This document shows positions 1-5,720 of a stretch of 5,813 nt of DNA, in pieces (the stretch's first letter is position 1; every line of letters starts with the position of its first letter). The notes beneath the pieces are model-generated. The model was not told the origin of the DNA. It was given only the letters and a program-made list of their open reading frames with translations, and searched no databases. The stretch is taken from contig JADZBJ010000088.1 of the NCBI GenBank assembly GCA_020852155.1, positions 1-5,813 on the forward strand, written 5' to 3'. Made by a program: the position numbers and the translations under genes. This DNA is from Saprospiraceae bacterium (GTDB lineage: Bacteria; Bacteroidota; Bacteroidia; Chitinophagales; Saprospiraceae).

Positions 1-1
1 A

Positions 2-121
2 AACAAGGTCGCCGACGGTGAATCACTATCCGTAGGACATTTACCGAAAGGCTTATACTTTGTGGTCATTCAGGATAAAAACGCCATTTCAAAAACATTC
101 AAACTCATCCTGCAACATTAA
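2..121 (+). CDS. C-terminal end of a secreted protein with type IX sorting domain (partial)
   Basis: The frame opening at base 2 is read without a stop for 39 codons to a TAA at 119-121; the gene begins outside the window. The visible tail contains VGHLPKGLYFVVIQDK followed by a short spacer and KTFKLILQH. The pattern 'L-x-x-G-x-Y-x-V-x-I ... K-x-x-x-x' at the extreme C terminus is the usual form of the type IX secretion system (Por) C-terminal sorting domain, which targets proteins across the outer membrane in Bacteroidota. What the mature protein does cannot be told, because only the sorting tail is present. The gene converges on groEL, and the two are separated by a strong palindromic terminator. 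Family assignment rests on pattern recognition of a short tail. Confidence 0.75.
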   Translation, partial: NKVADGESLSVGHLPKGLYFVVIQDKNAISKTFKLILQH

Positions 122-134
122 TCAACCATCAACC
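121..134 (+). repeat. Two-copy heptamer ATCAACC after the stop codon
   Basis: ATCAACC occurs twice in tandem starting on the last base of the TAA stop codon, and once more at 244-250. It has the same 7-bp period as the arrays elsewhere in the window but only two copies, so it may be chance. Confidence 0.4.
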
Positions 135-154
135 GACGTTCCGACCCTACGGGG

Positions 155-216
155 CGGCTATAAAAAAAGTCAGTCTTGCCAGCGATCGCTGACAAGACTG
201 ACTTTTTTTATAGCCG
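155..216. terminator. Bidirectional terminator between convergent genes
   Basis: A 62-nt near-perfect palindrome: 24-bp outer arms (155-178 and 193-216), one C/A mismatch (179/192), then a 12-bp self-complementary core CAGCGATCGCTG (180-191). The arms carry an A7 tract on the left (162-168) and a T7 tract on the right (203-209), so on either strand a GC-containing hairpin is followed by a U tract. It lies between the plus-strand secreted-protein gene and the minus-strand groEL, which is where a terminator serving both would be expected. The structure is read directly from the sequence; termination itself is inferred. Confidence 0.88.
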
Positions 217-266
217 TAACCGGTTAGTGACAAGTTATTAATAATCAACCAACTATGTACAACTAA

Positions 267-294
267 TCACTTACCACTTACCACTCACCACTTA
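267..294 (-). repeat. Heptamer array beginning at the groEL stop codon
   Basis: Read on the minus strand from the groEL stop: TAAGTGG, TGAGTGG, TAAGTGG, TAAGTGA, then TTAG. Each 7-bp unit starts with a stop codon, and the first unit's TAA is the groEL terminator codon itself. The preceding coding heptamer (GATGATG) does not match, so the array boundary coincides with the stop. Confidence 0.8.
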
Positions 295-1932
295 CATCAT
301 GCCGTCCATGCCGCCCATGCCCGGGTGACCGTGGCCACCGGCAGATTCTTTCTTCGGCTTTTCGCTGATGACACACTCAGTGGTCAACACGAGGCCAGCG
401 ATAGAAGCAGCATTTTCAAGTGCTATGCGGGTTACTTTGGTCGGGTCAATGATGCCGGCTTTCTTCAAGTCTTCGTACTCATCGGTACGAGCATTGTAAC
501 CAAATGCACCTTTGCCTTCGAGTACTTTGTGGAACACGAGGGAACCGTCAACACCTGCATTTTCAGCAATAGCGCGAATTGGCGCTTCGAGGGCTTTTCG
601 AACGATGGCTACACCGATGGTTTCGTCGTCGTTTACGCCTTTCAGGCTATCAAGGCTCTTGATGGCGCGAACGAGCGCAACGCCACCACCCGGTACGATG
701 CCTTCTTCGATGGCTGCGCGCGTCGCGTGGAGGGCGTCATCAACGCGGTCTTTCTTTTCTTTCATTTCGACCTCTGTTGCTGCGCCAACATGCAGAACTG
801 CTACACCGCCGGCCAGTTTAGCCAGGCGTTCTTGCAATTTTTCGCGGTCATAGTCGCTGGTCGTTGCATCAATTTGTTGTTTGATCTGACCTACGCGAGC
901 TTTGATATCGTCCGCTTTGCCTTTACCGCCGACAACAATGGTGTTGTCTTTGTCAATCGTGATGCGTTCGCAGGAGCCGAGGTGCTCCAAACCTGCATTT
1001 TCGAGTTTGTAGCCTTGCTCTTCGCTGATCACCGTACCACCGGTCAGGATGGCGATGTCTTCGAGCATGGCTTTGCGGCGGTCGCCGAAGCCAGGCGCTT
1101 TTACAGCGATGACTTTCAGGCCGGCGCGCAGGCGGTTTACCACCAATACGCCCAGTGCCTGAGATTCTACATCTTCAGCGATGATCAGCAATGGACGGCC
1201 GGTTTGGAGGCTTTTTTCCAGGACAGGAACGAGGTCCTGCATGTTGCTGATTTTTTTGTCGGTAATCAGGAGGTACGGATTTTCGTACTCAGCCTGCATT
1301 TTTTCGGCGTCGGTGATGAAGTATGGGCTGAGGTAGCCGCGGTCGAATTGCATACCGATGACTTCATCCACGTATGTGTCGGTGCCTTTGGCTTCTTCAA
1401 CCGTGATTACACCGTCTTTGGTGACGCGTTTCATGGCGTCGGCGATCAGCGAGCCGATGGCTTCGTCGTTGTTAGCGGAAATCGCAGCAACTTGCTGAAT
1501 CTTGGAGAAATCGTCGTCAATGTTTTCAGTTTGACTTTTGAGGTTTTCGACGATGGCTTTTACGGCTTTGTCAATACCGCGCTTGAGGTCCATTGGGTTA
1601 GAACCGGCGGCAACGTTTTTCAAGCCTGCAGTGACGATGGCCTGTGCCAGTACAGTGGCAGTCGTTGTACCGTCGCCGGCAGCGTCAGCAGTTTTGCTGG
1701 CTACTTCTTTTACCATCTGCGCGCCCATGTTGGCGATTGCATCTTCGAGTTCGATTTCTTTGGCAACAGTTACACCGTCTTTGGTGATTTGTGGCGCACC
1801 GAATGATTTCTGGATGACCACGTTGCGACCTTTAGGGCCAAGGGTAACTTTTACAGCATTAGCGAGAGCGTCAACGCCCTCTTTCAGTTTTTCACGGGCT
1901 TCCGTATCAAAGGAAATTTGCTTTGCAGCCAT
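292..1932 (-). CDS. groEL: Chaperonin GroEL (Hsp60), 546 aa
   Basis: This is the large subunit of the ATP-driven cytoplasmic folding chamber, which works with GroES. The protein is full length for the family (about 540-550 aa). Visible landmarks are the nucleotide-binding VTLGPKGRNV (residues 28-37), GDGTTTATVLA (86-96) with Asp87, the apical-domain stretch VKAPGFGDRRKAML (277-290), and RVDDALHATRAA (396-407) containing the aspartate equivalent to the catalytic Asp398 of E. coli GroEL. The region ending in VPGGG (413-417) follows, and the C terminus is the flexible Gly/Met-rich tail (GMGGMDGMM). The start at 1930-1932 gives MAAKQISF, the normal N terminus. It is the second gene of the groES-groEL operon. 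The long open frames on the opposite strand are shadows of its biased codon use. Confidence 0.99.
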   Translation of the reverse strand: MAAKQISFDTEAREKLKEGVDALANAVKVTLGPKGRNVVIQKSFGAPQITKDGVTVAKEIELEDAIANMGAQMVKEVASKTADAAGDGTTTATVLAQAIVTAGLKNVAAGSNPMDLKRGIDKAVKAIVENLKSQTENIDDDFSKIQQVAAISANNDEAIGSLIADAMKRVTKDGVITVEEAKGTDTYVDEVIGMQFDRGYLSPYFITDAEKMQAEYENPYLLITDKKISNMQDLVPVLEKSLQTGRPLLIIAEDVESQALGVLVVNRLRAGLKVIAVKAPGFGDRRKAMLEDIAILTGGTVISEEQGYKLENAGLEHLGSCERITIDKDNTIVVGGKGKADDIKARVGQIKQQIDATTSDYDREKLQERLAKLAGGVAVLHVGAATEVEMKEKKDRVDDALHATRAAIEEGIVPGGGVALVRAIKSLDSLKGVNDDETIGVAIVRKALEAPIRAIAENAGVDGSLVFHKVLEGKGAFGYNARTDEYEDLKKAGIIDPTKVTRIALENAASIAGLVLTTECVISEKPKKESAGGHGHPGMGGMDGMM

Positions 1933-2008
1933 ATCTATTGTTAAAATAATAAATGTTGAGAATGAGCTGGCTTCGTCATGAAATCAGCATGTGCAATGGA
2001 GTTCTTTA

Positions 2009-2027
2009 GCACAATAGTTTGTTGTGC
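2009..2027 (-). other. Small hairpin in the groES-groEL intergenic region
   Basis: GCACAA (2009-2014) and TTGTGC (2022-2027) form a 6-bp stem with a 7-nt loop, starting 11 nt after the groES stop on the minus strand. No U tract follows, so it is not a standard terminator; it could be a processing or stability element in the 106-bp intercistronic stretch. The rest of that stretch shows nothing recognisable. Confidence 0.3.
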
Positions 2028-2038
2028 CATGACTTTGT

Positions 2039-2305
2039 TTAGTCAAGGATGACGAGGATTTCTTCCTCACGCATGATGAGGTAGTCCTGACCTTCGTAGT
2101 TGATTTCCTGACCGGCATATTTACCGTACAGTACGATATCGCCTGCAGATACAGTCATCATGTTGCCGTCTTTGCCAGGGCCAACTGCGATCACTTCACC
2201 ACGCTGCGGTTTTTCCTTGGCGGTGTCTGGAATGATGATGCCTCCCTTGGTCTTTTCGTCGGCAGGTGCGGGTTTAATAATCACGCGGTCTGCTATTGGT
2301 TTCAT
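2039..2305 (-). CDS. groES: Co-chaperonin GroES (Hsp10), 88 aa
   Basis: This is the heptameric lid of the GroEL chamber. The start at 2303-2305 gives MKPIADRVIIKP, the conserved GroES N terminus. A longer in-frame reading from 2353 would add 16 residues (MRLRLIIHQNNN...) unlike any GroES, so it is rejected. The mobile loop is seen as EKTKGGIIIPDTAKEKPQRG (residues 17-36), with the III tripeptide (23-25) that contacts GroEL. GEVIAVGPG (36-44) and GDIVLYGKYAG (55-65) are the core beta-barrel segments, and LIMREEEILVIL ends the protein. Length is slightly short of the 91-97 aa usual for the family but complete. It lies 106 bp upstream of groEL on the same strand. No CIRCE inverted repeat is seen upstream. 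Confidence 0.98.
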   Translation of the reverse strand: MKPIADRVIIKPAPADEKTKGGIIIPDTAKEKPQRGEVIAVGPGKDGNMMTVSAGDIVLYGKYAGQEINYEGQDYLIMREEEILVILD

Positions 2306-2340
2306 ACCGTTGTAAAAATTATTGTTTTGGTGAATTATAA

Positions 2341-2390
2341 GTCTGAGCCGCAAAACCGAATATTCTGCGGATAAAAGCCCTTGAGCAGAC
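2341..2390 (-). promoter_or_regulatory. Possible structured leader upstream of groES
   Basis: The 158 bp between ggt and groES hold two nested short stems on the minus strand: GTCTG/CAGAC (2386-2390 with 2341-2345) enclosing CCGCA/TGCGG (2366-2370 with 2348-2352). The loop contains the palindrome GAATATTC. It lies about 35-85 nt upstream of the groES ATG. No CIRCE element and no convincing TAnnTTTG promoter was found here. Stems are short and the internal loop is very asymmetric, so this is only a candidate leader structure. Confidence 0.2.
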
Positions 2391-2438
2391 TTCGTGCCAT
2401 CCGTTTTTTTCTGCCAAATTTTCAGCCAATGACATGCC

Positions 2439-2461
2439 TGCTGTCAGGTTTCCTGACAGTA
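2439..2461 (-). terminator. GC-rich hairpin just after the ggt stop codon
   Basis: CTGTCAGG (2441-2448) and CCTGACAG (2452-2459) are perfect 8-bp arms around a TTT loop, extendable by a G-T and a T-A pair. On the minus strand the stem starts 4 nt after the ggt TAG. No U tract follows on that strand, so it is not a canonical intrinsic terminator. It could be a 3'-end stabilising hairpin or, as a DNA palindrome, a protein-binding site upstream of groES. Confidence 0.4.
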
Positions 2462-2463
2462 AT

Positions 2464-4158
2464 CTAGAATCCGCCCGCCGTATCGTCGCCACGACGGTCA
2501 GCGACGCCCTGCCAAAGTCCGTTAGAAAGTCGCATGATGGCCTCTACCCTGCCGATAGGTTCTTCGCGGGTGAAGATATTATGGCCCATTTTTTCAAGTG
2601 CTTCGATGGTCGCCTGTGGCAATCCGTCAGGCTCAACAGCGATGCGATCTGGCGTCCATTGATGGTGAAAACGACCTGATTGTACGGCTTCAGTCAGGTT
2701 CATACCGAACTCATAGACGTTCACAATGACTTGAAAAACAGAGGTCGGAATGGTGGTGCCGCCGGGCGTGCCAACGATCATTTGCACTTTGCCGCCTTTT
2801 GTAATAATGGTCGGCGTCATGCTGCTCAAGGGGCGTTTTCCGGCAGCAATAGCATTGGCTTTGCCACCAATCGCTCCGTACAGGTTGGGCGCGCCGGGTT
2901 TGGCGCTGAAATCGTCCATCTCGTTGTTCAAGATAAAGCCTGCGCCACTGACCACAACACGGCTGCCGTAACTGTCATTGAGCGTTGTGGTGACGGACAC
3001 AGCCGTTCCTTCGCGGTCAACGATGGAGTAATGCGTTGTTTCTTCGCTTTCCTTAATCATGCCGGCAGCAATTTTTTTACTGGAAGATGCAGAATCAGGC
3101 CTGAAATCTGCCATGCGCGCCCGGATGTAGGTGGTATCTGTCAGGCGTTTGACCGGTACTTTATAAAAGTCAGGGTCGCCCATGTGTTGCGCGCGGTCGG
3201 CATAGGCCCTGCGCTCGGCTTCTGCCATGAGGTGAACGGCTTCCGGCGAATGGAACTTCATGTTTTTCAATGATTTATAAGTCATCATATACAGCAACTG
3301 GCGCAAAATGATCCCTCCGCTGCTCGGAGGAGGCATGGTGATGACGCGCATGCCCTGATACCCGAATTCAAGGGGTTTTCGCCACACGCTGTGGTAGTTT
3401 TTCAGATCGTCGGCCGTGATGAGGCCATTGCGTTTTGACATTTCTTCCAGGATCAGCAAGGAAACCGGGCCTGTGTAGAAACCTTCGCGGCCAAAACCAG
3501 CAATGTGTCGAAAGGATTGAGCCAGTTCTTTCTGAATCAACCAATCGCCAGCCACCCAGGGCTGAAATTTGACAAAAGCCGGGGTGGTTTTGCAGTTTTT
3601 GATGAACGTAAAACGTTCGTCATTCAGGTTTTGAGCCTCCTGTTCTGTGATTTGAAAACCTTTATCGGCTAGTTCAATGGCCGGCGTCACGACTTCTCCC
3701 CAGCGCAACGAACCGTATTTTTTATGTACTTCCCACATGCCGTCAACGGTACCCGGCACCCCGCAGGCAAATATGCCCAATCGGCTTTTTTCGGTCAACA
3801 CCTTGCCCGTACTATCCTGGTACATAGTTTCAGTGGCTGCAGCAGGCGCCTTTTCGCGATAATCAAGCGCTTCAATGGCGCCGCTTTTATGGCGCATCAA
3901 TAAAAATCCGCCGCCGCCGATATTACCTGCCTGTGGATACACAACAGCCAGCGCAAACTGAACGGCTACCGCAGCATCCACGGCATTACCGCCCATGCGC
4001 ATGATATCCAGCCCTACTTTGGTAGCCAGCGGATGCGCTGTGACAACAATCGCGCTATCGCCCGTGGCTTCCTTCTGGATGTTATATGGGAAAGGAGTAA
4101 TCTGGGCATAACTTGTGAATTGTATGATAATAAAGCAAAATATCGCAATTTTTCTCAT
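2464..4158 (-). CDS. ggt: Gamma-glutamyltransferase (glutathione hydrolase), 564 aa
   Basis: The enzyme transfers or hydrolyses the gamma-glutamyl group of glutathione and related compounds. An N-terminal signal peptide (MRKIAIFCFIIIQFTSYAQ, 1-19) suggests a periplasmic enzyme. As in all family members, it should self-cleave into two subunits before the nucleophilic threonine, here Thr375 in ETTHYSIVD (373-381). Other family landmarks are DYREKAP (99-105) with the glutamate-binding Arg101, the GNIGGGGFLL loop (78-87), NNEMDDFSAKPG (411-422), KRPLSSMTPTI (441-451) with the Ser pair, and VGTPGG (462-467). The C terminus has the usual ADRRGDDTAGG ending. Length is normal for the family (about 560-580). 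It is divergent from the 168-residue-protein gene and lies 158 bp upstream of groES on the same strand, probably as a separate unit. All catalytic motifs appear intact. Confidence 0.97.
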   Translation of the reverse strand: MRKIAIFCFIIIQFTSYAQITPFPYNIQKEATGDSAIVVTAHPLATKVGLDIMRMGGNAVDAAVAVQFALAVVYPQAGNIGGGGFLLMRHKSGAIEALDYREKAPAAATETMYQDSTGKVLTEKSRLGIFACGVPGTVDGMWEVHKKYGSLRWGEVVTPAIELADKGFQITEQEAQNLNDERFTFIKNCKTTPAFVKFQPWVAGDWLIQKELAQSFRHIAGFGREGFYTGPVSLLILEEMSKRNGLITADDLKNYHSVWRKPLEFGYQGMRVITMPPPSSGGIILRQLLYMMTYKSLKNMKFHSPEAVHLMAEAERRAYADRAQHMGDPDFYKVPVKRLTDTTYIRARMADFRPDSASSSKKIAAGMIKESEETTHYSIVDREGTAVSVTTTLNDSYGSRVVVSGAGFILNNEMDDFSAKPGAPNLYGAIGGKANAIAAGKRPLSSMTPTIITKGGKVQMIVGTPGGTTIPTSVFQVIVNVYEFGMNLTEAVQSGRFHHQWTPDRIAVEPDGLPQATIEALEKMGHNIFTREEPIGRVEAIMRLSNGLWQGVADRRGDDTAGGF

Positions 4159-4166
4159 ATCGAAAC

Positions 4167-4226
4167 GGTTGAAGGTTAAAGTTGTTGAAGGTGGTTAAAA
4201 GTTCAAAGTTGTTGAAGGTTGAAGTG
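4167..4226. repeat. Degenerate GGTTGAA-type repeat in the ggt leader
   Basis: On the plus strand the stretch reads GGTTGAA, GGTTAAA, GTTGTTGAA, GGTGGTTAAAA, GTTCAAA, GTTGTTGAA, GGTTGAA. The 12-mer GTTGTTGAAGGT occurs twice (4181-4192 and 4208-4219). It ends 8 bp from the ggt start codon, so on the minus strand the ggt leader is pyrimidine-rich, made of CTTCAAC-like units. Confidence 0.7.
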
Positions 4227-4248
4227 GCCTACGCCGTGTTTGGGAAAG

Positions 4249-4256
4249 CAAACCTA
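4249..4256 (-). promoter_or_regulatory. Candidate Bacteroidota -7 element for ggt
   Basis: The minus strand reads TAGGTTTG, an exact match to the Bacteroidota -7 consensus TAnnTTTG, about 90 nt upstream of the ggt ATG. No TTG stands at the expected -33 distance (the nearest are about 10 and 14 nt away), so the promoter call is moderate. If it is right, the repeat at 4167-4226 is transcribed in the ggt 5' leader. Confidence 0.4.
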
Positions 4257-4298
4257 TGACCTTTTTCAATCAAAAAATGTGTCAGCACCAAACAGTAA

Positions 4299-4330
4299 TT
4301 GGTTTAGGAACCTAAATTCATTTAACTTCG
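4299..4330 (+). promoter_or_regulatory. Candidate promoter with internal dyad for the 168-aa protein gene
   Basis: TTG at 4299-4301 and TAACTTCG at 4323-4330 (one mismatch to TAnnTTTG) are 21 bp apart, a suitable spacing for a Bacteroidota -33/-7 promoter, ending 19 bp before the ATG at 4350. Between them lies the inverted repeat TTTAGG-AA-CCTAAA (4303-4316), placed like an operator. Confidence 0.4.
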
Positions 4331-4349
4331 CACATCAAACAATCAGATC

Positions 4350-4856
4350 ATGACCAAAACAAAAGCCTTGTCGCAATTAGCGCTTCTGAAAAAAATTCGT
4401 CCGCTACTCGAAACGCACGGCAGTTTGTTTCAAAAGAAGCAACGCATATTGGCCAAACGTGCATCTGGCGGAGAACGCGTGGAAACGCATACCTCTGATG
4501 GCCTGGAGACTGTCAATATGGCACAACATGGTGACTATATTGTTGAAAATCAAACCAAAGCGCGTGAAATATATGTCCTGCCGGAAGATAAATTCACCGC
4601 GCGATACCGATTGATCGGACCTGCCGGAAATGGTTTTCATGAGTACGAGCCTACCGGAAAAATCGTCGCCATAGAGTTGAATTCAGCACTGCTTTCTGCG
4701 CTTAGTTTGCCGGATACATTTCGGTTTATGGCCCCCTGGAAATCAGATATGGTCGCTAAAAAAGGTGATTTTCTGGTGTCGCCAACGGAATTCTCTGAAG
4801 TATATCGCATCGCCAGAAATGAATTTTTTGAAACGTATGCGCCTGTGAGTGAATAG
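4350..4856 (+). CDS. Hypothetical protein resembling the PGDYG family, 168 aa
   Basis: A small soluble protein with no signal peptide or membrane segment. Two blocks share one pattern: residues 57-86 (M-x3-GDYIV ... EIYVLPEDKFTARY) and 134-163 (M-x4-GDFLV ... EVYRIARNEFFETY). In both, a Gly-Asp-aromatic-x-Val turn is followed 12-13 residues later by Tyr, then Phe 7 further on and Tyr 4 further on. The 'GDY-x-V ... Y ... F ... Y' layout resembles the PGDYG domain family, whose function is not established to my knowledge; here the first Pro is replaced by His. The N-terminal 35 residues are basic and probably helical. It is divergent from ggt, with its own candidate promoter, and is followed 96 bp later by the DUF4231 gene. 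The coding sequence is convincing; the family name is tentative and the function unknown. Confidence 0.85.
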   Translation: MTKTKALSQLALLKKIRPLLETHGSLFQKKQRILAKRASGGERVETHTSDGLETVNMAQHGDYIVENQTKAREIYVLPEDKFTARYRLIGPAGNGFHEYEPTGKIVAIELNSALLSALSLPDTFRFMAPWKSDMVAKKGDFLVSPTEFSEVYRIARNEFFETYAPVSE

Positions 4857-4895
4857 TGGTTAGAGGTAAGTGATTAGAGGTAAGTGATTGAATAT
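4854..4895 (+). repeat. Heptamer array beginning at the stop codon of the 168-aa protein gene
   Basis: From the TAG stop: TAGTGGT, TAGAGGT, AAGTGAT, TAGAGGT, AAGTGAT, TGAATAT. The middle part is a perfect 14-bp tandem duplication (4860-4873 and 4874-4887). Stop codons occur at offsets 0, 7 and 17, closing all three frames. The last coding heptamer (GAGTGAA) matches AAGTGAT at 5 of 7 positions, so the array may begin slightly inside the gene. Confidence 0.8.
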
Positions 4896-4917
4896 AAATG
4901 ATTTAGAAATCATTTTT
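4896..4917 (+). terminator. AT-rich hairpin after the 168-aa protein gene
   Basis: AAATGATTT (4896-4904) and AAATCATTT (4907-4915) are perfect 9-nt complementary arms with a 2-nt spacer, ending in a run of five T. The placement suits a terminator, but the stem is almost all A/T and therefore weak. Confidence 0.35.
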
Positions 4918-4952
4918 AATAAAAAACCAATTCAAACCAATTACATTTTTAC

Positions 4953-5453
4953 ATGGACAATCTTACGAAAAATCAATCGAGCGTAGCCAATGCCAAGGAC
5001 GTCGATACGTATATTGCTACACGCATTGACGACCAAATACGCTGGTACAATCTGCGGAGCAGCAGGCTAAAAAGCCGCTATCGCCTGATCAAATTTTTTA
5101 CCATTATCTTCAGTGCCATGATTCCGGTGACCATTGCCATTTCGAGCGTGGGCGACAACTCCTGGGATTTTCTGAAATATGGCGCTGCCATACTCGGCGC
5201 CTTGATAACGGTGCTGGAGGGCATTTCAGGCGTCTTGAAAGACAAGGAAACCTACCTGGGATATCGCAGCGCCAGTGAAGCGCTGGTGCGCGAAAAAATG
5301 AAATTCCAAAGCGGATCAGGTTATAGCGAAGACAGTGCCGACAAACGCTACATTCGCTTTGTCGAAAACTGCGAAACCATCATGGCCGGCGAAAGCAATA
5401 AATGGCTGAGTACTTTCCAACAGGATAACAGTGGCGGTGATGAGCAGAAGTGA
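4953..5453 (+). CDS. DUF4231 (SLATT-like) two-helix membrane protein, 166 aa
   Basis: The order of features matches DUF4231 proteins. A conserved RIDDQIRWYNLRSSRLKSRY segment (residues 24-43) is followed by two transmembrane helices, at about 46-66 (IKFFTIIFSAMIPVTIAI...) and 74-95 (LKYGAAILGALITVLEGISG...). A cytoplasmic helical tail ends in FVENCETIMAGESNKW (136-151), with the family's late Glu and Trp. There is no signal peptide. From memory, DUF4231 is grouped with the SLATT two-helix domains, proposed as pore-forming effectors in nucleotide-second-messenger conflict systems. That link is inference here: no SMODS cyclase, SLOG or other partner is visible, and the neighbours are housekeeping or unknown. 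The start at 4953 is the only ATG that keeps the conserved N-terminal segment with a reasonable leader. Fold assignment is good; function is unknown. Confidence 0.88.
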   Translation: MDNLTKNQSSVANAKDVDTYIATRIDDQIRWYNLRSSRLKSRYRLIKFFTIIFSAMIPVTIAISSVGDNSWDFLKYGAAILGALITVLEGISGVLKDKETYLGYRSASEALVREKMKFQSGSGYSEDSADKRYIRFVENCETIMAGESNKWLSTFQQDNSGGDEQK

Positions 5454-5478
5454 ATGATGAATGATGAATGATGAATAA
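5451..5478 (+). repeat. Heptamer array beginning at the DUF4231 gene stop codon
   Basis: Reads TGAATGA three times, then TGAATAA. The first TGA is the stop codon of the DUF4231 gene; the preceding coding heptamer (GCAGAAG) does not match. Stops occur in all three frames. Confidence 0.85.
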
Positions 5479-5514
5479 TTTATTTGGAAAGGAAAAACAA
5501 ACCTCTTAAAAAAG

Positions 5515-5608
5515 TTGTCATCCTGAACGCAGTGAAGGATCTGCTACCCACGAAGGGGAAATATGTACAACTGTTTGACCAGATCCTTCACTGCGTTCAG
5601 GATGACAA
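5515..5608. repeat. 29-bp inverted repeat of a dispersed bacterial repeat type
   Basis: Perfect 29-nt arms (5515-5543 and 5580-5608) surround a 36-nt spacer. Each arm holds the sequence TCATCCTGAACGCAGTGAAG followed by GATCT. From memory, this is a widely dispersed palindromic repeat in Bacteroidota and other phyla, often mis-annotated as short proteins containing 'VILNAVKDL' or 'HCVQDD'. It lies between convergent genes and could fold into a long hairpin on either strand. Whether it is mobile or acts as a terminator cannot be told here. The rest of 5479-5683 is AT-rich with no gene. Confidence 0.85.
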
Positions 5609-5685
5609 ACCGTGTTGGTATGTTTATCTGCATGAATTATTTTTTTTACAAATTATTGATTTACAATAAATTATAAAAAAATCCA

Positions 5686-5720
5686 TCATTCATCATTCAT
5701 CATTCATCATTCATCATCCC
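5686..5720 (-). repeat. Heptamer array at the 3' end of the right-edge gene
   Basis: On the minus strand: GGGATGA, then TGAATGA four times, followed by TGGATTT. It is the same TGAATGA unit as the array at 5451-5478, in inverted orientation, so each array reads in the sense direction of its own gene. Confidence 0.85.

Noticed and set aside
325..1806. 493-codon open frame on the plus strand opposite groEL, with other shorter ones at 512-853 and 1538-1981
   Set aside because: Antisense shadows of groEL caused by strong codon bias; composition is Phe/Val/Asp-rich, with no recognisable domain and no promoter or start context.
2306..2353. Longer groES start adding 16 residues
   Set aside because: The extension does not resemble any GroES N terminus; MKPIADRVII at 2303-2305 is the conserved start.
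2434..3273. Plus-strand open frames opposite ggt
   Set aside because: Antisense to an intact, conserved gamma-glutamyltransferase; no protein-family features.
4404..4640. Minus-strand 78-codon open frame within the 168-aa protein gene
   Set aside because: Overlaps a convincing plus-strand gene with internal sequence repeats; no features of its own.
5484..5669. 61-codon plus-strand open frame with VILNAVKDL and HCVQDD
   Set aside because: It is the translation of the two arms of the 29-bp inverted repeat, a well-known source of false small proteins.
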